A stretch of DNA of 64,000 nucleotides from assembly GCF_000972845.2 (NCBI RefSeq), contig NC_040029.1, forward strand, positions 4,949,811-5,013,810, read 5' to 3'. Shown piece after piece: positions 22,681 through 34,160 of this stretch. Origin of the DNA: Larimichthys crocea (taxonomy: Eukaryota; Chordata; Actinopteri; Sciaenidae). Each line of letters begins with the position of its first letter. The stretch's first letter is position 1. Position numbers and translations under genes: made by a program. Below the pieces are notes generated by a model that was not told the origin of the DNA, searched no databases, and worked only from the letters and a program-made list of their open reading frames with translations.

Positions 22681-24861
22681 AAATGTGGATTTTTTTTTGA
22701 AAAGCAGATGCTAAGAGGAGATAAAAACGGATGTGGAGAGGTTTTTATCCATTGTTTGTGGTGCTCCTGGACCATCCCAGCAATTTGAAGATTTCCCCAC
22801 ACTCCCTGCAAGCAAATCAGTGGTTTGCGAGGCAAAGTAGCGTGAGCACCAATTACTAACAGTTAAACACAGCTGTTCTCTCCTCTACCTCACCGTGGTT
22901 TTCTCTCTGTTGGACAGTTTACAGGGAACAGAGGACGGCATGTTTTTTGTGGCCGGTATGGGAATCAATAGGACGAGATGTGTCAGTTGTCAGACAGTGT
23001 CATTTAATGAAACACGAGCCTGATTTGTGAGCTGATCTTTTGCCACAATTCACAGGTATGCAGAAAGAACGGCGTGGTGTAGCAAGAAGAGATCCAACGC
23101 AGACACAACAAACCCAAACAGCGTGACGAATGTATCATATTTACAGTTTGGAAAGTTGAATGACAACTTCTAAGAGGCGTAAATAGAGTTATAACTTGGA
23201 CAGATTTGGGGAAAATGTCAGCGGCCTGTGCACAGACCTCAAATGTCTCAAGTTTGTTCTCCAACACAAATACTCGAGGTTATTATGCATGAAGTTTCAG
23301 CGCTTGCAAACAGGAGTAATATCTCTGACATGAACCCAGCGTGCCAATGACAGCTGACGGAGAAATAGCCTGACAGAATTTTGGATGTGATCCGTGGTCA
23401 GCCTGCCATGCACAGATTAACCACACCACAAACCCTCATGCATTACCTCAACTTCTCTTTCTACTATCAACTGTGGTGTTGATACAATACCTGATTTTCT
23501 TTGCTTTTGCAGCTTATGTAACCATTATGCAAGATGCTAAATCTTCAAGGTCGGGCCTCATTATTGCTGCAGGCCCTTCATATTAATCTGTCTTTAAAAT
23601 GTTTGAAGTTCGCCTGAGGCTTAGATGTGCCGGCCAATGGTTGGGGGGGGATATTCGGAGCACACCTCTTTAGTTGCTCATTCTTGCGACAGAGCCAGGA
23701 AGGCCTCATTAAATGCAAAGGCAGACACAAAAAAAAATACGCAGTGAAAGTGATACCTGCAATTAGTGATGTTGTGCTAATTTTCAATCCTGCATAATGT
23801 GCCCTCCCACAGCCAGAAAAAAAAGGGAATATTTAGGGCTTCAAATGTAACCACATCAATAAACTCAAATTATTTTATGATTTCAGAAACACAGCAGTAG
23901 ATGTCATTTCCCTGAACTCAAGTCAAAAAACATCTGTCTTTTGCAAGTGGTTTATTATCTTAAAAATGTAATAATCATTGTATCCACAAGTACAAACATG
24001 TAAAATACTTCCCACAGAGTGCATAAAAAAACTCAGCAAGGGCTCGCAAACAATGCGCATTGTTGGAGTATTGTGTAACTGTCGAGTGTGGAAGTCAACA
24101 CCGAAGTTTTTTGACAGTAACGCTCGGCCAAGTTTGACATTTTTTGGTTCCTTAAGAAATAAGACAAATGATCAACGGCAATATGCTGACGTAAATATCG
24201 CATGTGCGTCATATTGTTCTCAAAAGGAGACGTTGGACAGATTGTCCTTCTCTGCATGATTCTGCACGCTGGAAGGACAAAAACGGCTCATAGTTGTGTA
24301 ACTTCCATAATTTGTGAGTGAGTAACTGCATTTTTTTTTTCCCTCGACTGATTTTATGGAGACGTTTTTTATTACAGTGCACTCTAACTCGGTCAGACCA
24401 AGTGCAACTTATGTAACCATAAAGTAAATATGTTTCAATTCCATACAGTATGTACCTGTATATATTCACTGAACTAAACACACTTTGCTATAGGATACCA
24501 TCGTTAAAGATGCAACTGATCCTAAATCATGTTTTTTTTCTTCCCCTTCCTTAATGGAACACAAATGTGGAAAGAGAGCTTGTTTAAAGCTGAAATCTGA
24601 CTGTCTGCTCTTGTGTATCACTTTAATCGCTGTCCTATCCCTTCGAAGTAAGTAAACTTATTTAGCTTAAACAGTCAGCTTTAAACGCAAGCTTAGAAAG
24701 CTTCTTAATAGATCAACCACTTCGCAGCTTTTATAGTATAGCAGGAAGTGGTTCCAAGGGTGGTTTCCTTTGGTTTCAATCTAGATTTTGAGGCCACCAG
24801 TAGGCCTTGTCAGTAGACCTCAGAGGTCTCACCGAGTTCATGAGGGACACAATAATTCCGA

Positions 24862-25015
24862 AATATAGCCAAGTGGGGCCAGCGACGTCGCCTCACAGCG
24901 AGAGTTTCCTGATCGAACCTTGGCTGGGCCTTTCTGTGTGCATGTTCTCCCCCTCCATGCGTGGATTCCCTGCCCTATGTCGGTGGGATTAGCCCCCACC
25001 GTGACCCTATTGAAG
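24862..25015 (+). repeat. tRNA-like SINE/L2-type fragment (left arm)
   Basis: Contains gcgacgtcgcctcacagcga and the downstream ctttctgtgtgcatgttctc, typical of the fish family with a box-B-like gggttcgaacc region, here degraded. Mirrored at 34000-34160. Confidence 0.6.
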
Positions 25016-26384
25016 ATGCGTTACAGAAAATGGAATATATGGTACATGTAGCGCTTAATTCTCATTCAACTGTAACATTGTAGATTAGCCAACACAGTGT
25101 AACGCGCAACTCAGGATGGTCATTACAATAGTCAAGATGGTTGGAAACAAAAAACGTGTTTTGAAAAGATAGTACCTTTTTGATTTTGGTGACTTTTTAA
25201 GTTAAAAAAAAAATTGAGAATAGTGGAAAAATACCCATCACAAGAGGCATATCTCCATATTTGAGAAGCCTTTGCCATTTTAACTTTAAAAACGACTAAA
25301 TATGTTCAAGTTTCTATCAACAAATCAACGTGCGACAGCACTAATCCAGATAAATGATTTCTGTGATAGTTCCATGTCCAAACTAGTCGATCTAAATCAC
25401 GCATCTGCCCTTCTTTGCATTGAAGGGGAGGTATGATAATTGTATTTTTCAATAACCTCCCATACTGGAGGCTGATAACCTCACATTCCACAACTAATGA
25501 AAGCCCGATACCGTTGAATTACTTTGGGCGTTGGGTTATGTAACCTGCGTTCGAATAACAGGAATCCATAATTTGGTGGTTATTTTCCCCTCAGGCAGTG
25601 TCAGGGACAACCCAAAACAGGTGGAGGAGCCAATTTATCTTTGTGTGTGTGACAGATACATGACAAACATGACACACACACACACACATAGACACACATA
25701 GACCAATGCCACTTGCTGACAAGCAAGAGTGGTCAGTAATTAAAGCAGATGTGAACCTTGAGGAGGTTTCAGGTCAGCGAAAGCAATCTATATATGCATG
25801 AAGCCAACCTGTAAAAGACAACAAAAGAAGAGAGAAGGGGAAAAAAGACGTGTTGAAAATACTTGTGCATTCCTTTGGATCAGTGTGTGGCACAGAAACT
25901 CTGCTCAGGGCCACTTAAAGGCAGCTGCAGCACTAAAGAGAAAGCAAAGTACAATGTGAAGAACTGTTGGACTGCTTCTTTAATATTGGATTCACCACAA
26001 GTGATCTCTTCCTGAGCCTGCAGTATCACGACATATTGCCTTCCGATTATAGTTTATACAAAACCAGCAGCATTACTTACTACGATATGTGTGTGTGTGT
26101 GTGATAAGAGCATGTTGTTGAGAACACATTTGTAAGTCAGAGAGCCTTGTTCATACCCGACATCAATGCATCCGCGTGATCATCACAAGTGGACAGCTTT
26201 AAGCACCAAGCCAGTTCACACCTGGCATTAGAATGGCCAGTGGTGTTTGAGTGATCGGAGATGCAAATAAAGAGGTGCATCATTTTTCAGTTTGCAAATG
26301 CATTGTTATTAACTGATGGTCTAACAGTAGTTGGGACAGATGGACACACAAACAAAGAAATTTATTTAGAAATGTATCCAATCC

Positions 26385-26800
26385 AATCCATCCACTGTAT
26401 TTATATAGCACGATTTTAGCAACACAGGGTTTCCAAAGTGCTGCACATACGATAGAACACATAAATAACACTATAGAAACACAACAAAACATCAAGTAAG
26501 AACAGAAAGATAAAAAACAATAAAAATAAAATGAATAAAAGGCATAGATAAGATAATAAAACAGACAAACATAAATACGTAAATAACAAAATGCATGTAT
26601 ACACATGAAATCAACCATCTACATGGTGTTAAAACAAAGAGAAGAGGTGGTTTTAAGATGTAGGGACATTTTTGGGGGCAGCACGGTGGTGCAGTGTTTA
26701 ACCTCACAGCAAAAAGGTTCTGGGTTCGGACCCGTCTTTCCGCAGAGTTAACATTCTCATGCAGGTTAATTGGTGACTCTTAAGGGGGCATCGGCTCCAC
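26385..26800. repeat. L2-like tail and SINE head fragments (left arm)
   Basis: 26385-26460 (tccaatccatccactgtatt, then tatagcacgattttagcaac) is a fish LINE/SINE 3' tail on the minus strand. 26680-26790 (gggcagcacggtggtgcagt, then ggttctgggttcggaccc) is a tRNA-like head on the plus strand. Mirrored at about 32190-32620. Confidence 0.6.
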
Positions 26801-28303
26801 CCCCACACAACATGAAGAATGAATGAATGTATAACATTTGCCAAAATTTCTTGTGGCCAGCGTTTCACTAAGTTTCTAAGGTTTCTCCCAATTTACAAAA
26901 CTGCAAGCTCTACACACAAAGTGCAGCCGATGTGAATGTCATGAGTCGTGCAGGTATTTGGTCACCTTTTTTAAAGATCACAACTCATTGCAGGAGTCTT
27001 GGCAGGATTTTCACCCCGTTCATTGCTAAACCAGCAGATTAAAGGCTTGTAACTGTATTTTCTTTTTCATGGAAAGAGGATTTGCTTCATTGTCTGTATT
27101 TACTGTTGCACTGGGTGGCATAAAAGATATTTCCAGCAGCACTTGAAGGAGCGTGCTATGCATATATTCCTTTTGGGGACTGGGACACACACAGTCATAC
27201 GGTCAATGTGTATGACCAAATGAGGACCAGTCATAACACAGTTTTCACAGTAACACAGGCCAAAAATAGTCACACTGATGCCTGTAGTATATGGAATATT
27301 GAGCGGCATAGGAAGAGGCTGTGTCGTAAATTAGCATGGTGCTACAATAAGTCAAAAGATCCAGAGGGGACAGTGACACAAGTGGAATTGAACTTTTATG
27401 TAACATGTTGCATGCAGGGATGTCAAAACTGTTTCCAGATCAGCTTGATTTAAAACATCAGCAACAACAACAACAGTGATGTCACTCACCTTGAACTGGG
27501 AATGATTTACGCAGTGCATCACAGCAACGGCGTCCCGCTGCCTTGTTGCGTTTGTGTGTGTGTGTGTATGTTCCAGGTGCGTTACCATAGTAATCTTTCT
27601 CCACTTTCAGGTCCTTTTGATTTTCTGGTATGCGTTGCCACGGAAACTGGCATATTCTTCCTATTCTTTTTTTTTTTTTTTTTGCGCAGTTTGTCCCTTT
27701 GTCAGAAATAGAACAGAAACCACATGCTGCACTTTCGTATGTCAGGGTGGCATTAGTCATCACACTGCGCGGGTCCAGTCCAGTCAGCAGAGTGAATAAT
27801 CTTTCCCGTGTGTCATCTGTCACAAAGCAACAGTTTGGACAACACAAACAAATCCTGAGCATCCTGTCTAATTGAAGCTTTCACCTTGACTTTACATAAA
27901 TGTAACATGCTCTGTATCCGCATATAAACATAAAGAAATGGTTTAAACACCATAATGTAGTTGTTATTAATAATAGTGTAGTAAAACACAGTTTTACAAA
28001 TACTGTCCATTAATAACACTTAAAAGTGTCCTCACATCTGGTAACAGCGAGATCGTATGTTTATGAGCCATTTATCAAATGTTTTATGTATGTGGGCTCA
28101 TGAATGGTAATTAAGAGACATTCTTAACCCCCCCGTGCGTCTAACCCTCTTTCTTTGGTCCGCAAAGCACGTTCATGATTTATCCTGATTTATTCCCCTA
28201 ATGCCAAATTGGATCAAGTGTAGCAAACTGGCAGAAAATATCATTTGTTAAACTTGGATATCGCCCATTAGATCTGCGCAGCCGGTCCAGCAAACACATC
28301 CAT

Positions 28304-28329
28304 GTGTGTGTGTGTGTGTGTGTGTGTGG
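28304..28329. repeat. TG microsatellite (left arm)
   Basis: About 13 uninterrupted TG units. The mirrored CA tract is at 30530-30552, slightly shorter. Confidence 0.9.
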
Positions 28330-29270
28330 TGGGGAGAGGGGGTTCGATAGTTCGAGTAAATACAAAGGAAAACAGATGATGCGGGTTGTGTGAAGGCTTA
28401 GCAACCAGACTATATTTTGGAGACAAACATAGGAGTTAAAGGATGTTGACAGTAGCTGCATGGCAGATTTGTCTCTATACAGGCCGTGAAAACAGTGTTA
28501 CATCTCACTAAGCGTCCACGTCACGCTGAGATCCACGGTAATGAAGCTTTTGGTTGTGTTTTCCAAAGGCGTTCAGCGTCACGGTGCCTGTGCCTCGACA
28601 TTTGCGAAATTGTGGTCTAATGAGCAGTAAATGAGTTTGCTCCAGTAACATGTGATGCCAATAACCTCAATGGACTATGACATTGGTTATCATACCCATG
28701 TGCGCTTTGTAGCTCATAACCCACTAATTGACAAACAAATTAAATTTACTGTGGTATATAAGAGTAGATGACTTCGATTGGATGTTACTGAATGTGAAAT
28801 CATGAACTCAAATGACTTTCCACCATGGCAGCGGCTTCTGTGTTTGTGCGGCCGCTGTTAAAGCCAGGCTTGATGTGGGACAGGTAAACTGGCTGTCGAC
28901 TCCAGATGCTTAAAGGCCAAAATAGATCTCGAAGCAGTGTTTATTGCTCCAGTACTGTAAGTGGAGTATTGAAACAGGGTTTATTGAAGCCAAAATGAGC
29001 AACTTTCATTCATTCTACATCTACATCTTGTTTGAATTGCCCCTTTTTTCTCTTGAAGTCCTCTTAACATCTTCTTTTGTTATTCTGATATTAAACACAG
29101 GCCCGAGCGGATTTGGGGAGTTTTACAATCTGTGGGGAAGTTCTATTCATTTACAACAATAAAAAAAGTAATGATGACATTTTTAGGCTAAAATCTGTGT
29201 CTGTGTTTACATCAAAGTTAGAGTAACAAAAAAAGAAGTTTTAAAATCCATATTATTAAAAAAATATAAT

Positions 29271-29280
29271 NNNNNNNNNN
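29271..29280. other. Assembly gap (10 N) at the centre of the palindrome
   Basis: Ten N immediately after the inner end of the left arm. The true distance and connection here are unknown, which matters for judging whether the palindrome is real. Confidence 0.99.
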
Positions 29281-29327
29281 GTCAGAAAAAAAATTGGCCC
29301 GGGTCCAAACTTATTTGCCGACCCCTG
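29281..29327 (-). mobile_element. Terminal fragment of a hAT-type element in the palindrome spacer
   Basis: On the minus strand it begins caggggtcggcaaataagtt, the CAGGGGTCGGCAA terminus of a common hAT family. It ends at the N gap, so the body is missing. It joins segment A exactly at ccctaggt, the place where copy 1 of A reads ccctagat without an insertion. An 8-bp target duplication there is plausible but its other half is not visible. Confidence 0.55.
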
Positions 29328-29517
29328 CCCTAGGTAATGGCTCACTATCACTCTGGCTAACAATGCAGATCAATTTTGTGCAAACAAAAGCTGGTAAATG
29401 TGTCAATTTTGTGGTTTGCACAATGAAATCAGAAGATTTGCACAGAAGCTGCAGTGTATTTTAGCTGATTGAAATAAAGACAAATAATCAAGCCCCAGAA
29501 ATGTTTTTTTTTTTTTT
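29328..29517 (+). repeat. Segment A, copy 2
   Basis: Second copy of 21454-21641, same orientation, differing by six substitutions and ending in a T run that leads straight into the right palindrome arm (ataatatggattttaaaac). Confidence 0.9.
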
Positions 29518-30529
29518 ATAATATGGATTTTAAAACTTCTTTTTTTGTTACTCTAACTATTGATGTGAACACACAGATACAGATTTATAGCCTAAAAATG
29601 TCACTTAATCACTTTTTTTTTTATTGTTGTAAATTGAATAGAACTTCCCCGCAGATTGCTAAAACTCCCAAATCGAGCTCGGGCCCGTGTTTAACATCAG
29701 AATAACAAAAGAAGAGGCCTCTGTCAAAAGGGAGACAGCCAAAAAAACTACTCAAGGACGAGGCTGAGTATTGTTTAAGAGGACTTCAAGAGAAAAAAGG
29801 GGCAATTCAAACAAGATGTAGAATGTAGAATGAATGAAAGTTGCTCATTTTGGCTTCAAATAAACCCTGTTTCAATACTCCACTTACAGTACTGGAGCAA
29901 TAAACACTGCTTCGAGATCTATTTTGGCCTTTAAGCATCTGGAGTCGACAGCCAAGTTTACCTAGTCCCACATCCAAGCCTGGCTTTAACAGCGGCAGAC
30001 ACAAACACAGAAGCCGACTGCCATGGTGGAAAGTCATTTTGAGTTCATGATTTCACATTCAGTAAACATCCAATCGAAGTCATCTACTCTTATATACCAC
30101 AGTAAATTTAATTTGTTTGTCAATTAGTGGAGTTAATGAGCTACAAAGCGCACATGGGTATGATAACCAATGTCATAGTCCATTGAGGTTATTGGCATCA
30201 CATGTTACTGGAGCAAACTCATTTACTGCTCATATAGACCACAAATTTCGCAAATGTCGAGGCACAGTGCACCGTGACGCTGAACGCCTTTGGAACACAC
30301 AACCAAAAGCATTCATTACCGTGGATCTCAGCGTGACGTGGACGCTTAGTGAGATGTAACACTGTTTGCACGGCCTGTATAGAGACAAATCTGCCATGCA
30401 GCTACTGTCACAATCCTTTAACTCCTAATGTTTGTCTCCAAAATATAGCCCGGTTGCTAAGCCTTCACACAACCCGCCATCATCTGTTTTCCTTTGTATT
30501 TACTCGAACTATCGAACCCCCTCTCCCCA

Positions 30530-30552
30530 CACACACACACACACACACACAT
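30530..30552. repeat. CA microsatellite (right arm)
   Basis: Mirror of the TG tract at 28304-28329. Confidence 0.9.
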
Positions 30553-31195
30553 GGATGATGTTTGCTGGACCGGCTGCGCAGATCTAATCGGGCGATATCC
30601 AAGTTTAACAAATGATATTTTCTGCCAGTTTGCTACACTTGATCCAATTTGGCATTAGGGGAAATAAATCAGGATAAATCATGAACGTGCTTTGCGGACC
30701 AAAGAAAGAGGGTTAGACGCACGGGGGGGGTTAAGAATGTCTCTTAATTTACCATTCATGAGCACCACATACATAAAACATTTGATAAATGGCTCATAAA
30801 ACACTACGATCTCGCTGTTACCAGATGTGAGCACATTTTTAAGTGTTATTAATGGACAGTATTTGTAAAACTGTGTTTTACTACAACTACTTATTAATAA
30901 CAACTACATTATGGTGTTATAAACCATTTCTTTAATGTTTATATGCGGATACAGAGCATGTTACATTTATAAAATGTTATGTAAAGTCAAGAGTGCAAAG
31001 CTTCAATTAGACAGGATTGCTCAGGGTTTGTTTGTGTTGTCCAAACTGTTGCTTTGTGACAGATGACACACGGGAAAGATTATTCACTCTGCTGACTGGA
31101 CTGGCACCACGCGCACTGTGATGACTAATGCCATCCTGACATACGAAAGTGCAGCATGTGGTTTCTGTTCTATTTCTGACAAAGGGACAAACTGC

Positions 31196-31197
<2 letters not shown>

Positions 31198-31238
<41 letters not shown>
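31198..31238. repeat. Poly-A run of about 40 bases (right arm)
   Basis: An A homopolymer of roughly 40 bases. The mirrored T run in the left arm (27667-27683) is less than half as long. Confidence 0.95.
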
Positions 31239-31240
<2 letters not shown>

Positions 31241-32189
31241 ATAGGAAGAATATGCCAGTTTCCGTGGCAACGCATACACAGAAAATCAAAAGGACCTGAA
31301 AGTGAGAGAAAGATTACTATGGTAACGCACCTGGAACATACACACACACACAAACGCAACAAGGCAGCGGGACGCCGGTTGCTGTGATGCACTGCGTAAA
31401 TCATTCCCAGTTCAAGGTGAGTGACATCACTGTTGTTGTTGTTGCTGATGTTTTAAATCAAGCTGATCTGGAAACAGTTTTGACATCCCTGCATGCAACA
31501 TGTATACATAAAAGTTCAATTCCACTTGTGTCACTGTCCCCTCTGGATCATTTTGACTTATTGATAGCACCATGCTATAATTTACGACACAGCCTCTTCC
31601 TATGCCGCTCAATATTCCATATACTACAGGCATCAGTGTGACTATTTTTGGCCTGTGTTACTGTGAAAACTGTGTTATGACTGGTCCTCATTTGGTCAAA
31701 CACATGCGACTGTATGACTGTGTGTGTCCCAGTCCCCAAAAGGAATATATGCATACGCACGCTGCCTTCAAGTGCTGCTGGAAATATCTTTATTGCCACC
31801 CAGTGCAACAGTAAATACAACAATGAAGCAAATCCTCTTTCCATGAAAAAGAAAATACAGTTACAAGCCTTTAATCTGCTGGCTTAGGCAATGAACGGGG
31901 TGAAAATCCTGCAAGACTCCTGCAATGAGTTGTGATCTTTAAGAAAAGGTGACCAAATACCTGCACGACTAATGACATTCACATCGGCTGCACATTTCAC
32001 CTCTGTTTTCTGTAAAACTGTATAAATACATAGACAACAAGCCAGACTCCATTCAAAATCTTGCAGTTTTGTGAATTGGGAGAAATCTTAGAAACTTAGT
32101 GAAACGCTGGCCATAAGAAATTTGAGCTTATTTCTAATTTTGGCAAATGTTATACATTCATTCATTTTCCATAATGTTGTGTGGGGCTG

Positions 32190-32620
32190 GAGCCGATGCC
32201 ACCTTAAGAGTCACCAATTAACCTGCATGAGAATATGCAAACTGGGTCCGAACCCAGAACCTTTTTGCTGTGAGGCTTAAACACTGCACCACCGTGCTGC
32301 CCCCAAAAATGTCATACATTCTTAAAACCCACCTCTTCTCTTTGGCTTTTGACACCATGTAGATGGTTGATTTTATGTGTATACATGCATTTTGTTATTT
32401 ACGTATTTATTTTTGTCTGTTTTTATTTATCTTATCTAGTGCCTTTTATTCATTTTATTTTTATTGTTTTTTATCTTTCTATTATCTACTTGATGTTTTG
32501 TTGTGTTTCTATAGTGTTATTTATTGTGTTCCATCGTATTGTGCAGCACTTTGGAAACCCTGTGTTTGCTAAAATCGTGCTATATAAATAAAGTGGATTA
32601 GATTGGATTGGATACATTTC
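32190..32620. repeat. SINE head and L2-like tail fragments (right arm)
   Basis: Mirror of 26385-26800. 32540-32620 ends aaaatcgtgctatataaata followed by aagtggatta and imperfect gattg repeats, a LINE/SINE tail on the plus strand. Confidence 0.6.
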
Positions 32621-33999
32621 TACAATAAGTTTCTTTGTTTGTGTGTCCATCTGTCCCAACTACTGTTAGACCATCAGTTATTAACAATGCATTTGCAAAC
32701 TGAAAAAATGATGCACCTCTTTATTTGCATCTCCGATAACTTGAAACACACGTGGCGCATTCTAATGCCAGGTGTGAACTGGCTTGGTGCTTAAAGCTGT
32801 CCACTTGTGATCAGATCACGCGGATGCATGTTGATGTCGGGTATGAACAAGGCTCTCTGACTTACAAATGTGTTCTCAACAACATGCTCGTATACACACA
32901 CACACATATCGTAGTAAGTAATGCTGGCTGGTTTTGTATAAACTATAATCAGGAAGGACAATATGTCGTGATACTGCAGGCTCAGGAAGAGATCACTTGT
33001 GGTGAATCCAGATATTAAAGAAGCAGTCCAACAGTTCTTCACATTGTACTTTGCTTTCTCTTTAGTGCTGCAGCTGCCTTTAAGTGGCCCTTGAGCAGAG
33101 TTTCTGTGCCACAACACTGATCCGAAGGAATGCACAAGTATTTTTCAACACGTCTTTTTTCCCCCCTTCTCTCCCTTTTTTTCTCTTCTTTTGTTGTCTT
33201 TTACAGGTTGGCTTCATGCATATAATAGATTGCTTTCGCTGACCTGAAACCTCCTCAAGGTTCACATCTGCTTGTAATTACTGACCACTCTTGCTTGTCA
33301 GCAAGTGGCATTGGTCTATGTGTGTCTATGTGTGTGTGTGTGCATGTTTGTACATGTATCTGTCACACACAAAGATAAATTGGCTCCTCCACCTGTTTTG
33401 GGTTGTCCCTGACACTGCCTGAGGGGAAAATAACCACCAAATTATGGATTCCTGTTATTCGAACGCAGGTTACATAACCCAACGCCCAAAGTAATTCAAC
33501 GGTATCGGGCTTATCATTAGTTGTGAAATGTGAGGTTATCAGCCTCCAGTATGGGAGGTTATTTGAAAAAATACAATTATCATACCTCCCATTCCAATGC
33601 AAAGAAAAGGGCAGATGCCGTGATTTAGATACGACTAGTTTGGACATGGAACTATCACAGAAATCATTTATCTGGATTAGTGCTGTCTGCACGTTGATTT
33701 GTTGATAGAAACTTGAACATATTTAGTCGTTTTTAAAGTTAAACTGGCAAAGGCTTCTCAAATATGGAGATATGCTACTCTGTGATGGGTATTTTTCCAC
33801 TATTCTCACCTTTTTTTTTAACTTAAAAACTTAAAAAGTCGCCAAAATCAAAAAGGTACTATCTTTTCAAAACACGTTTTTTTGTTTCCAACCATCTTGA
33901 CTATTGTAATTGACCATCCTGAGTTGCTCTTTTGCGTCTCTGCTAGACTTTTACCTAACACATGTTGTAGGTCACGCTATACAATTGTTACCAGTTGAA

Positions 34000-34160
34000 T
34001 GTCCATCAATAGGGTCATGGATGGGGGCTAATCCCACCTGACATAGGGCAAGGGAATCCACGCATGCAGGGGGAGAACATGCACACAGAAAGGCCACAGC
34101 CAAGGTTCGGATCAGGAACCTTCTCGCTGTGAGGCGACGTCGCTGGCCCCACTTGGCATA
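34000..34160 (-). repeat. tRNA-like SINE/L2-type fragment (right arm)
   Basis: Mirror of 24862-25015, reading on the minus strand as gcgacgtcgcctcacagcga then aaggttcctgatccgaacc. The box-B-like part is better kept than in the left arm. Confidence 0.6.

Larger units (their letters stand above)
21687..29266 (+). repeat. Left arm of a giant inverted repeat
   Basis: About 7.6 kb whose reverse complement is found collinearly at 29518-37393. Examples: 24186-24213 pairs with 34855-34882, 25321-25532 with 33481-33716, 28972-29000 with 29843-29870, and 21832-21841 with 37222-37233. The shared content includes a MITE, tRNA-like SINE/L2-like fragments and a GT microsatellite, so these predate the duplication. 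There is no gene in it. It lies inside the presumed first intron of arhgap6. Confidence 0.93.

Noticed and set aside
26280..26618. Hydrophobic, Phe/Tyr/Cys-rich frames, mirrored at 32349-32591
   Set aside because: They are the translation of the AT-rich LINE/SINE tail; low complexity, not a membrane protein.
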